Source of the DNA: Uranotaenia lowii
Lineage: Eukaryota > Arthropoda > Insecta > Diptera > Culicidae
Assembly: GCF_029784155.1 (NCBI RefSeq)
Contig: NC_073693.1
Span: 313,325,304 to 313,389,303, forward strand
Direction of reading: 5' to 3'
DNA: 64,000 nt
In this document: positions 14,301-23,181 of the stretch, piece by piece
Layout of the letters: every line of letters begins with the position of its first letter
Numbering within the stretch: the first letter of the stretch is position 1
Translations under genes and position numbers: made by a program
Notes under the pieces: generated by a model
What the model saw: only the letters and a program-made list of their open reading frames with translations
The model's database searches: none
What the model was told of the DNA's origin: nothing

Positions 14301-16846
14301 TATTCCACTACCTTCCCAGGACAAATGTGGGTCCATTAGCTTCTTTAGTTCTCCAGTTATGTTAAAAATTGTAAGGTAGGCCCCCTCCCCCTTCCTATCT
14401 CCCCACGGAAAGGTGGAAGGGGTATAAAATATTCTTAGAAATATTCCACCCAAGTACCCACCCATGCCAAGTTTGGTATGATTTGCATGATCAGTTATCG
14501 AGTTATGAAGACTTATTACTTTAATATGAGAGACCCCTTCCCCCCTTCCAGAAAGAGGGAGGGGTCCCAAACTATCATAGGAACATTCACCGGCCTCCAA
14601 TACCCTTATATGCCAAGTTTCACGTAAATCGCTTCAGTAGTTTTCGAGTCTATGGGGAACAGACAGACAGACAATCAATTTTAAATACATAGATTTTCAC
14701 CAGGTTTGTGTTTCTAAACTGACATTGATTGAATTTAATTTTTTTAATTTATTTGATCATTTTGATACAAGAATCAAAGTAATGAAACTGTGATCTGCTT
14801 CAATTGGAATACTTAATACAATTCTAACATTGATTATCAAAATTAATATTGATTATAAAACTTAAACTTGAGCTAAATCTGAATAGAAACCTTGGATTCT
14901 AGTTCCAAGTCTGAATTCTGTATTTTGAACCCAAATTCAAAAAGAAATCCTATGAATTTGAAATCAAAAAGCGAAATTTGTATCAGAAACCTTATTCTGG
15001 ACTCATCACACTTTCTTATGTTTGAACTCTGCATATAAATTTCAGATCCAAACCTTAAAAATGGTTTGAATATCTCATATTTTCATTTCATATTCCAAAA
15101 TTATGAGTATCGAATACAGAAAATCCATCATATTTTAGATTGAAGTGCAATATCAAGATTCGAGGCAGGATTCTATACCAATGATGATCCAAACTGAAAA
15201 TCAATAACAATAAACTGGATAATTTTCAAATATCTTTTCGCAAGTATCCGTTCTGGGCAAATCCAGGCTATTTTTGTCTTAAAACCTTGCGAAATTAAGG
15301 CATATTGTTTCAAATTTTCCCAAAAATCCGGCCAATATGCAGACTAATTTCGGAACTATTCCATCAAAATCATGTAGAAAAACACGTGGAAAACTGTTTT
15401 TATTTTACAGAAATACATCAGCTGATTCAGAATGATATTTAAGGCTTCCAAAAATGGTTTATGTTTATTTTGATAAAATTTGTATGAAAAAATGGTTTGA
15501 CCGCAAGATACATATTCTAAGGACTCAACTGAAATTTTCGTCTAATTTTGCAAACAGAGTGAAAAATTTCAATTGTTATCAACAAGTGATAAATTTATTG
15601 GCAAAGTGTTGTAGAATTGTGGTCCTGGAGTGAGATTTAGAAGTTTTGAAGTCGTGATTGTTACACTATTGTTACTTTTGAATCATTTTAGATGTTCATA
15701 CAAATTTGATTGGAAATTTAAAATTTAATGTTTAGCAAAAAAAAATAATTTGACATTTTTGGAGGCCTTCAAAAGGGGGGGGGGGGGGGCGTATTGGAGG
15801 GTCAAACTCCAGTGGGCGTAATTTTAAATTCTGGTGTACGAACATTTTTTTTGCACATTTAGAGCTCAAATTCAGAAATCATTACTTAGTTTAAGAATTC
15901 GAATTAGGATTTCAGATTAAAAACTCGGGATTCAGGGTCCAGAATTCCGACTCTGAATTTGACTCAACATTCAAAATACAGATGTCAGATTTAAAATTTC
16001 GATCCAGAATTTGGGATTCACATTCAGAATGCAAATCAAGAACTAAAATTCAGATTCAAGTTTTAGTTTTTAAATTCAGATCCAGAATCCATAATTTAGA
16101 TTTGGAATTCAAATTCGAGGTCGACGTTTAAGATTCAGATACAGAATTCAGACTTGAAATGCACATACAGAATTCAGATTCGGTATTCTGATACAAACAG
16201 AATACAGAGCTTCAATACAGAATTCCATTTCAGTGTTCAAATTTGTTAATTCCATGATTTTAAATTTTATCGTACGATCATTTTCTGTGATAAATTTTTC
16301 ACTCAACATATTAAAAGTACGTGATAATTTGCACACTACATCAAAAAGATAACTGGTGGTTTACAGGTAGGTACATATAGAATTGGAAGTATTTCAACTG
16401 TGGACAGACACGTGAAGCAGACATGGACATCTGTAAAAAATTTCTTTCAAAACGACTCACTTGGGCTCCTTTCTCACTTCTTCACTCGGATCGGCCCCCG
16501 GTGAGTGGCTGCTGCATAATCCTTTGCAGAATCCCTTGCAGTTTTTGTTTGAATCACAGAACACCGCGTAAGAGCGATGGTTAACTTTGAGTAATCCTTG
16601 CTGCTTGCTGCTTCCAACACATTCGACGGCACTTTTGGACGAGAACGAGGTCTCCGTGGTGTCCATCTCGGAGTCCGAACCGGAACTGCAATCCGATCCA
16701 TCGGGTGATCCGGACTCAGAGGCTGACGAGGATGCAGTAGATGCTGAAGGAGTTTCCTCGGTCGATTCATCTTCGTCTGAGGATTTCCGCTTCGCCTTGG
16801 ATGACTTTGGAGGCAATTTGGTAGGTTTGTTTCTGCGAGGTAGCAT
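4922..16846 (-). CDS. TTLL6: Tubulin polyglutamylase, TTLL6/TTLL13 type (six coding exons)
   Basis: The gene model joins 16846-16461, 7656-7591, 7182-6889, 6811-6655, 6594-5452 and 5389-4922, giving 2,514 nt or 837 residues. Every junction has GT-AG signals and the phases agree. Members of this family add glutamate chains to tubulin tails, chiefly on stable axonemal and ciliary microtubules, using ATP. Residues about 1-150 are Ser/Glu-rich and then Lys/Arg-rich. The TTL ATP-grasp core covers about 155-490: WTD, KRF and NHFPGM motifs, LARNLNRM, then ILKPDQGSQGRGIF (ATP lysine), PLLIDGYKFDLRVY, MHLTNYS (about 354-360), GFDIIID, and EVNHSPSF (about 453-460, metal-binding Glu and Asn). A basic and helical tail follows, then a Ser/Asn/Gln-rich C-terminus. 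No core residue appears lost, so it looks functional. The core and flanks resemble TTLL6/13 more than TTLL4/5/7. The start is the first ATG after an in-frame stop. The weakest point is the 8.8-kb first intron, where another small exon could be missed. Confidence 0.85.
5452..6594 (-). CDS. TTLL6: TTLL6-like gene, main catalytic exon
   Basis: This 1,143-nt exon (381 codons, phase 0 at both ends) runs from PLLIDGYKFDLRVYTL through FARFATNKY, MHLTNYSVNK, GSKRKFATLN, ELWNNIDDVIVKTI, FEILGFDIIIDYKLKPYILEVNHSPSF and the DxxIDxEIKEALL segment to LNLTGEVKKRVLEEDK. It includes the core helices and the microtubule-binding basic region. The remainder is charged and probably helical (KKREECAKQQRIELEERH), with a KQKKKKIKIVKKR patch. 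The donor is AAT|GTAAAG. Confidence 0.93.
6655..6811 (-). CDS. TTLL6: TTLL6-like gene, ATP-lysine exon
   Basis: This 157-nt exon carries TYILKPDQGSQGRGIFITKN, the nucleotide-binding Lys and glycine-rich loop of the ATP-grasp fold, and then LICQVYIHR. The acceptor is CCCTTTTAG and the donor is AGG|GTAAGC. It joins in phase 0 to PLLIDGYKFDLRVY. Confidence 0.92.
6889..7182 (-). CDS. TTLL6: TTLL6-like gene, start of the TTL catalytic core
   Basis: The exon opens with PPISICILNSRYDIIPRI and continues with a WTD motif, MRRFQKVNHFPGM and LLARNLNRMLKLFP, then TWIFPA. These are the N-terminal landmarks of TTLL6/13. The acceptor is ATTCCAG and the donor is GA|GTTTGT. The split codon joins to the next exon as FPADLGEAIAYSR. 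Confidence 0.9.
7591..7656 (-). CDS. TTLL6: TTLL6-like gene, Lys/Arg-rich mini-exon
   Basis: This 66-nt exon lies between TTTTACAG (acceptor) and GTAAGA (donor) on the minus strand. It reads CNRKTRAKTENGVRRSKKSRR, a basic segment like the one that precedes the TTL core in TTLL6/13. It carries one base in and two bases out, matching both neighbouring exons. Confidence 0.75.
8395..8758. repeat. Degenerate simple repeat (TTCAGAATT-like)
   Basis: Diverged copies of short words such as CAGAATT, AGATTC and AATTCAGA recur every 10-20 bp. The block continues on the far side of the TIR element (9761-10110), so the element inserted into it. Confidence 0.5.
8761..9758. mobile_element. 998-bp TIR element with TA target site
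   Basis: It begins CCATCAAGACGCCATTCACC and ends in the exact reverse complement; 26 bp match perfectly (to CGCCCAG). TA dinucleotides flank both ends (8759-8760 and 9759-9760), as in the Tc1/mariner superfamily. The word GGGCGGT or its complement recurs inside (about 8785, 8798, 9163, 9544 and in both TIRs), which suggests subterminal protein-binding repeats. No transposase motif was found, so it is non-autonomous. The intact 26-bp arms suggest fairly recent movement. Confidence 0.85.
9761..10110. repeat. Degenerate simple repeat, right part
   Basis: It has the same word composition (AGAATTC, AATTTCA, TCAGAATC) as 8395-8758 and is the other half of the tract split by the TIR element. Confidence 0.4.
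11290..11560 (+). repeat. Old dispersed repeat, copy 1
   Basis: The segment containing TTTTGGACTTTTTCCATTCA, then a near-copy of ATATCTCAG, resembles 59250-59420 in order and spacing. Both are diverged, and no termini could be set. Confidence 0.35.
12756..14695 (+). repeat. 1.9-kb dispersed repeat (ACTAGCTGACCC family), plus copy
   Basis: It starts ACTAGCTGACCCGGTGTGGT and ends at about 14695 after GAGTCTATGGGGAACAGACA and AGACAGACA, followed by an AT-rich tail. The same two ends, with similar spacing, occur inverted at 36065-37960. A third start-like end lies at 29385. I cannot assign the class: no TIR, LTR or RT is visible. The interior is almost entirely a diverged tandem array. Confidence 0.6.
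13040..14650 (+). repeat. Diverged tandem array, about 12 units of 100-160 bp
   Basis: Each unit runs in the same order: a C-rich tract (CCCTCCCCC), a G-rich tract (AGAGGGGGGGTC), ATCATAGAAACATT, a CCATGCCAAATTTGGTTCCA-like stretch, then TCGATTAGTTATCGAGTTAT. Unit starts are recognisable near 13050, 13190, 13325, 13460, 13570, 13740, 13900, 14000, 14150, 14280, 14400 and 14560. Unit length varies because of indels. Copies are heavily diverged from one another, so the array is old. Confidence 0.65.
14830..15200. repeat. Degenerate simple repeat (TTCAGA/TGAATT words)
   Basis: Short diverged words (CTGAATT, AAATTCAA, TTCAGATCC) recur with no fixed period. It is the same composition as the blocks near 8.4 and 9.8 kb. 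Confidence 0.35.
15775..15789 (+). repeat. G15 homopolymer
   Basis: An uninterrupted run of 15 G lies in AT-rich DNA inside the proposed TTLL intron. Such runs are prone to length error in sequencing. Confidence 0.9.
15850..16215. repeat. Degenerate simple repeat (AGATTCAGAATTC)
   Basis: AGATTCAGAATTC-like words recur about every 12-20 bp with much variation. This is the densest of the four blocks of this type. Confidence 0.55.
16461..16846 (-). CDS. TTLL6: TTLL6-like gene, first coding exon
   Basis: This exon encodes 128 residues beginning MLPRRNKPTKLPP, followed by a Ser/Glu/Asp-rich region and a Cys-containing stretch (CKGFCKGLC). The start ATG at 16846 is preceded in frame by a TAG stop. 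The exon ends at 16461 with two nucleotides left over (AA|GTGAGT). Those two bases plus the first T of the exon at 7656 make an Asn codon and keep the frame open into the Lys/Arg-rich exon. GC content is clearly above the surrounding desert. It could be a separate gene, but phase and the acidic N-terminus typical of TTLL6/13 favour the join. Confidence 0.7.
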
Positions 16847-18893
16847 AATCCCGTATAGTCGATTTATGGTCTTCTAAAAAGGTGAATTTCGGTAGCACTT
16901 CAAATTCCTTATCGTGATAACAATGGGTGAAGATCACTTAAATCACTAAACGGGTCCCCACTTTTTCGTTCACGAAACAGTTCGTTGCGAAATTTTATCA
17001 AAACCGTGACATTGGCATAATTTGAACACAACAACGAACACAACTCCCCGTGATTGATTGTACCATGGAAGCCTAACAGGAAGTAGGCTGTGTGAACATT
17101 CAGTTACCAGCCAAATGGCTTTATATTTATTTATTTATTTATTCTAGGTATGCAGTTCTAGAGCAGTGGAAACCTCCTGGAAAATGATTCGTTTTGATTC
17201 GTGGAGAGAAGAAGGTGAACTAGTGAACCGATTCGTACCGCCGTCTGGGAGTGACTGAACTTGCTCGGGGGTTTCAGCTAAAAATACCAAACGAGCCCCC
17301 GGCCACATCGAGGTTTGGTCCATATGGATACCGTCGATTGTTTATAATAGAATTCGTCGAATTTATGGCTCCGTAGAAATCTACAACGGGTATCGTGGGT
17401 GGGTAAGTATTGAGCTTGACGTGTTCATAAGTTGAATCCGTAAGGACGAAGACATGGTTGAACGAGTATTCTTGATTGTTTTTTTCTGAGGAAGTCATGC
17501 AACAGTCGACATCGGATCTACAATGCATGTGATAGCAGGACAGAGGTTCTCAATCGGGGTTACCATATGATAGGTTCAGATCAATGGCTGCTCTGCCAGA
17601 TGGTAGCGTTTGTCCTCATGAAAAAAGTGAATAACGCTGGCCTACAAAACTTCAAAAAAATAAACGGACCCAACCAGCATTTTCAAATTTTGATTTCATG
17701 AAATCGAGGGTGTAAACCATGCCTGGGTGGCCAAGATTTTTTGCAAAATGGCCTAGTTTTGAAGCTAAATAGGGGAGTTCAAAAATTGTTTTATGTTTCT
17801 GGATATTTCGCATCGCGGGGCTCCTGTGGGCTCTTTATGTACATTGAAGTTAATCAGGGGCCTTAAAGATTTAAAAATCGCATGGCTCGCGGACCAAATG
17901 GACTTTGACTTTAAAAGACGACCGAATTAATACAAACATTTTTTCTTTCGATGTATATAAACGAGTCCACAGGCGAATCCATGATGTAAAATTTTCCGCT
18001 ATCTTCAAAATAAGGCAATTCTGGTGAAAATCTTGCCAACACTTGGTGTAAACGGTGTTTGCCAATCGATCTCGTTAATTTTAACGAGAGAGTGCGCCTA
18101 AGTTTACCACTTTCCTTTTTAAACAGCTTTTTAGTTACATATTTTCATCAATACATGATATTTTTAATTTGACGTTAGTGACAAAAACTGTTGACACTAT
18201 TGAATTTTTTAGGTCAATCAGCTAAACAGAAAATTTCTCGTTGCCCAGTGTATCTAATAGTCTATCAACTATCAATTTTTCAACAGCAACAATATCAATT
18301 CAAATCATTTGAGCTTTTTAAGCTGCATACATGTGAAGGATAGAATTGTTGTTGTCGGGGTGATGGTTCACTGAGTAACAGTAAAAATCTTTTTTTTTAA
18401 GTTAAAATTAAAATTCTACCGAATTTTATGATGCCTATGTCATTTACAGAGTGATGTTGAAATACATATTTGATCAAATTTCAAGCTATTGTTTTTTATT
18501 AAAAATGAATCATTAGACTACAGAATGATCAAACTTTTTCATAATGTAGGTAAAACAACCTATCGATCAGACTTTTCCCAAACGTTTTAAACAAATGTTT
18601 ATATAATTCAGCTTTTCATCCTTTAAGTTTCATACTTTAAGTTGTATGTATATTGCAACACAAGCATGTTGGCATAAAAATTTCATCCATTTTTTTAAAG
18701 GTTTTTATTACATTGATAGAAAATTTAAAAAAAAAATCCTTTTTATGATAAATTTTGTGTAAAACGTGAATAGCTTGCTAGAATTAGAAATTTTGATTTG
18801 TCAATAAACGGAAGAAAAATATAAGTTTGTGTGAGCTCTGACAGTCTTCTATTTTTTTATACTAAAAATGCTGATTTCGAGTAAGATTTTGAG
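16847..18893. other. Upstream region of the TTLL6-like gene, no other gene seen
   Basis: It should hold the 5' UTR and promoter of the minus-strand gene. A (TTTA)n run occurs at 17128-17150. No clear core promoter could be picked. The open frame on the minus strand at 17274-17528 has no family signature. Confidence 0.4.
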
Positions 18894-18995
18894 TAGAGAT
18901 GTACCGAATATTCGGCGCCGAATACCGCCCAAAAACCGTTAGGTCGGATATTCGGCACACCGAATAGTTGAGCCGAATAATCGGACGAATAGGCC
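18893..18995 (+). mobile_element. Solitary hAT-like left terminus
   Basis: TAGAGATGTACCGAATATTC begins a terminus with reiterated CCGAAT/ATTCGG words over 80 bp. hAT elements of this style have such ends. No matching right terminus was found downstream, so the element is truncated or its far end has decayed. Confidence 0.5.
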
Positions 18996-20330
18996 GAAAA
19001 TTTATTTTTAAAATTTATAAAATAACATATTCGTAAAAAATTTCAAATGATTTTGGATATTTTATAAAATATCTAGAAGAATTCGATATAAGTTAAATTT
19101 GCCCGGGATCCCCAGATATTGTTTAAAACTTCCCGGATTTTGCCCGGGTTTATTCAGATTATTTAGTAAGTCAAATCAAAACTCAAATTTCTTTTTTTTT
19201 AAATCAGATTCTGTGTTCGAAAACGGTTCTAAAAATAATTCAAAATGAACATAAATTTTTGTTTTATCCTCAGATGAAATTTTAACATTAAATTTCAAGT
19301 ATTTTTTTTTCTTTGTTCTCTTGCATGTTTTAGAATTATGCCAAGATTTTTCAGATTTACCTCTGTTTTTACTTTTTTTCCGAAAATCGTCCCGAACTGC
19401 CCGACCATGTGAATAGTTGTGGTAGGAAATGCCATATACTATGAAATGCCATATGACCCATATTTCTAATCTTACAGCAGCTGAAAAATTAAATTTAAAA
19501 AAAAAAATCGCGGATGAAACAAAGGTTTTTTTAAAACGAATTCAATCGAAAATAAGGAAAAAAAATTTGCTATCGATCAACTGATCTTAACTTTTATGTA
19601 AGATTAACAGTGAGTACTGTTCATGTTTGTGAATTTATGATCGACAAAACGATTAAACGTGCAGTTTTGTTCGAAACAATTTAACTTTTATCAAGTGTTT
19701 AGACTGTTTTTCAAAAATTTGACTGTGTTCGGCGATGGAGGTTTAGAAAGATCTCTGAGAATTGTTTAATGAATTTTCATAAGAGAACATTTGATCTGTT
19801 ACGAAAAAAGCAGTTTCTTGCACGCAATTTTTTTTTTTTTGAAGACTTGCTACTCACGTGTTTTTGAATACTTAAAATGTCCTACTAATCATAGGGGAGG
19901 ATGGGGAGACTGGATTCTTTTTTGTTGGCTTAGAGGCGAAGTAAAAATATAATTTTTCAACAACTGACGTATTGGTTTAAAATTTTTTTATATGTTTTAA
20001 GTCTCTTTTTACCAGGCAACCAGTGGATAAACATTAGTTATTGGATACATTTTTGTTATTTTGTGCTTCACAAGGATTACGAATTATTATGATGAAAAAC
20101 ATGTCCATTTGTATTCGAGGTATCAATAGAACCCATAGGAAAACTTTTTCTTGAAAAAGTTATAAGTTAATCATTGCTCTCAAATTAGGGCATAATGAAG
20201 TAAAAATATAATTTTCGAACCATTGACACATTGGTATGGTTGGAAACGATTGAAATCGATGCAAAGAGATCTTTAAGTCAATAACTCAGAAAATATATTT
20301 TTTCAAATTTTCTAAAGTAACAGCATTGTT
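18996..20330. other. AT-rich stretch, no gene
   Basis: No gene was found. A 40-bp phrase (GAAGTAAAAATATAATTTT, then AACTGACGTATTGGT) at 19938-19977 recurs diverged at 20196-20235, so part of it is an old repeat. Confidence 0.4.
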
Positions 20331-22224
20331 TAGGGTGGTCACAACTTTTTCATTTTGAAAATTCCGGTCTTTCCCGGTTTTCCAGGTCAAAAATTTCATG
20401 TTTTCCAGACTTTGATTGTCCTTTTTCGTCGGCATATAGCAGAATTTTCAACTTATTTCATTAATTTGGTTTTTTCATAACACTCAAATTATTGAACACT
20501 TTGACAAATTCGATTCTATTTTAAGGTTTTCATCACATTTTATAAAAATGATAAAACACATCCTAAGGCTATGATCATTTAGTATCCGGGAACTTTATTT
20601 CGGTGATAGCTACGTTATTAGAGCTCGGATATGCAAAATTTTAGCAGCGTTGTATTGGTTATGAAAAGGACTATCTTGCCTATTTTTGCCAGATTTTTAA
20701 ATTTATGTGTATTTGAGATATTTACGATGCAAAAAGACATGGTAAAAATAATGTTGCACAAATTTGCGCCTTTTGCGCATTTTGCGCCTCGGAAACTCTT
20801 CATTTTCGACTTGAAAACTCATAAACTGTTGATTTTTTTCTGATTCTTTTTGGACCGAATGGTTAAGAAGTATAAGGAGCCAATCTAGAATCCACATGAA
20901 GTTCAATCAAGCATCGGAATGGAACCCCTGATCTTAAATATAGTAAAAAGTCTATGGTTATTGGGGATAACTGGATGCAGATCCCTTAAATAATGCAATT
21001 AATCCGTTTCCGTCAGTCAAAAAGTGTTTTCCGACTAGTAGACACCTAGTAAATAACTAATAGTGAACAGTTCCTTAGATTGCAACATGTGCAACCGGTT
21101 TTTACGCAATATGACAGATGTGTCCTGATGGACGAAGAAATTTATGTTAAAACCGGATTTAAGAGATCAAATTTTTCGAGATGCCAACTAATGGAAAGAT
21201 TCCAACCAGATCCCAATTGCTTTTTCCAGGTGTGTTTGTGTAAAATATTATGATTTTGCAAAGCTTTTACTTCTGTGGTAAAAATAATAGATCAATACAT
21301 GACTGATACAAGTGTGCAAAGATAAAAAAGAGATTTTATGAAAAAGTAAGATTATTTCTTGAAATCATTGATAAATATATTTTTTTATATTTTTGTATTA
21401 AATGTCATATCAACACCTTCATTTCCTCAATAGAAAGTTTTTCGATCAAATGAATAGTTTTTAAAATACAATCGTTTGTAACTGCCCGGATACTAAATGA
21501 TCATAGCCTTATAAACAATCTTTATAGATTTTAAATAATGTTTACAAAAAAATTAAAAATGGTGTGACTTTCATTCATCATTTGACGTTCTATCATTTTT
21601 TGAAAAGTTACAGATACCAAATCACAAAATCCACGAATTTAAAATTGTTCTGAAGGCATCTAATCATGTAACTCCCTCGAGACTGTAAATTCAGTAAAAA
21701 TATTGTTTTCAGCCGTTTTACATTCAGTAATAAATGGATCTTCATGTGTAATATACATTTTTGCTTAATTATTGTCATAATGATTCACAGAGGATTATTT
21801 ATAATTGTCCACGCTTTCCAACACGGGGTGGTTATGTACACTTGCTTTTTGGCATAGTTTGATTATCTACACTTATCTTTAATGTTTAAATTACCAAGAA
21901 ACATCAAGATCTTGAAAATTAACCATTATACATAACTTTATCAGTTTCTAAAAATCTTTGAACATGCGATTGTATAGGACAAGTTTCCCTGTTCCTTTGC
22001 GAATACAAAAATTCCCCATGACTAATTAAAGGTAAATTAAAAAAAAATAACAACAAATCGTATTTACACGCAGTGTTGTGATTTCTAGAGGAACAAATAA
22101 ACTTTTTACGAAACAAGAATTTTAACAGTGCTCATTATATCTTCCTTATTAAAGTAGGTTATTATGAACAGATATAAGAACGAAAAAGAATGAACTTTGT
22201 TCATGATAACATTAGTTAACCCTA

Positions 22225-23181
22225 CACAGCAAAAAATTTCTAAAAGTATACGGAATCTAAAACACGAGTGATCTATTTTTTCACAAGTATAATTAAAAAA
22301 AGATGTAATTTTCCACTCTTTTTGATGTAATTTTAGTCTTTTCTCAAATAGCGAATAAAAATAAATTGTTTTGGTATAATTTTACATTCCATGATGTAAA
22401 AATAAAGCGGCCAATGAAATTTATATCACAAGCAGTGTAAAATTATATCTGTTTGATTTATTATTGACTGAAACTGTTTGTTTGTGCCATTCGCCAGTCG
22501 AGTCATTTTTCGGAAACCGAGTGTCTTCATTTTAAGCCGAAGCTTCATAATCTCTATGGTAAAAGTGGTAGGTTTTCAAATTGAAAAACAAAAGAATGAT
22601 GTTATTTTGATTAAATATTTGTTTCTCGATTACAGCGATGGCAGATTTTGAAGTGGCAGGGATCCGGAATTTGATTCCCAGAAGAGGAATTTGCCTGAAG
22701 AATTCCGAGGCATTTGAAGCGAGGCATTATTGATCCGGACCATGACAGTCCGGAACGGAATTCCATTTGGTCCCCAATGACGCTGACCGATTAGAACATC
22801 AGCATTATGGACATCTTCCTATTCAACAGTGCCCCAGCCTGGCGGTGCTCTTGATGGTGGGTGTACTTTTTTTTTCTTTACATTTCATGTTTTTTTTTTC
22901 AAATAAATGTTTAATAATAGTAAACTATAAAGTATTTTTCTACTCAAACGATTCATAATATCCCAATTTTTTATAAAAATTTCTCATATTCCGAAAAAAA
23001 ATCCAAAATTTTACATCGCTATGTATTTTTACACGACAATATGCTGTTCTCTTCTCGTGCATCGTTTTTGGTCTAAATTTACACGCCTCGATGTAAAGAT
23101 GATGTAATTTTAGATCATAAACGGTGTTCCGTTTTCGTGCATCGTTTTCAATCTAAAATTACACGAATTTTTCTTGCTGTG
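22225..23181 (+). mobile_element. 957-bp TA-flanked element with a spliced cassette
   Basis: The ends are CACAGCAAAAAATTTC and the complement CACAGCAAGAAAAATT, flanked by TA (22223-22224 and 23182-23183). GATGTAATTTT words recur near the left end, and two 45-bp direct repeats (CGTGCATCGTTTT, then TCTAAAATTACACG) occur near the right end. The middle (about 22450-22910) is GC-richer and reads like a gene fragment with an intron (see the separate entry). No transposase is present, so it must move in trans. Confidence 0.75.
22500..22908 (+). other. Candidate captured gene fragment with intron (inside 22225-23181)
   Basis: An exon-like block ends TCTCTATG and is followed by GTAAAAGTGG. After an AT-rich gap, TTTCTCGATTACAG precedes CGATGGCAGATTTTGAAGTG, an open stretch of about 32 codons ending TGA. 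GC-rich text continues to 22860 and an AATAAA lies near 22903. The splice signals, GC contrast and polyadenylation signal together suggest cargo taken from a host gene. I do not recognise the product. Confidence 0.4.

Larger units (their letters stand above)
7657..16460 (-). other. Large first intron of the TTLL6-like gene
   Basis: This 8.8-kb stretch separates the first coding exon from the mini-exon in the proposed model. It has no convincing ORF. It holds a 998-bp TIR element (8761-9758), a 1.9-kb repeat with a tandem array (12756-14695), blocks of degenerate TTCAGAATT-type simple repeat, and a G15 run. The parts at 7700-8390 and 10110-12750 are otherwise featureless AT-rich DNA, apart from the old dispersed repeat near 11.3 kb. 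Confidence 0.65.

Noticed and set aside
16474..16877. Frames on both strands opposite the TTLL first exon
   Set aside because: They are shadows of the real minus-strand coding frame, caused by its Ser/Glu-rich codon pattern.
19890..20970. Element starting AGGGGAGGATGGGGAGACTGG
   Set aside because: It resembles the foldback family end, but no inverted partner was found.
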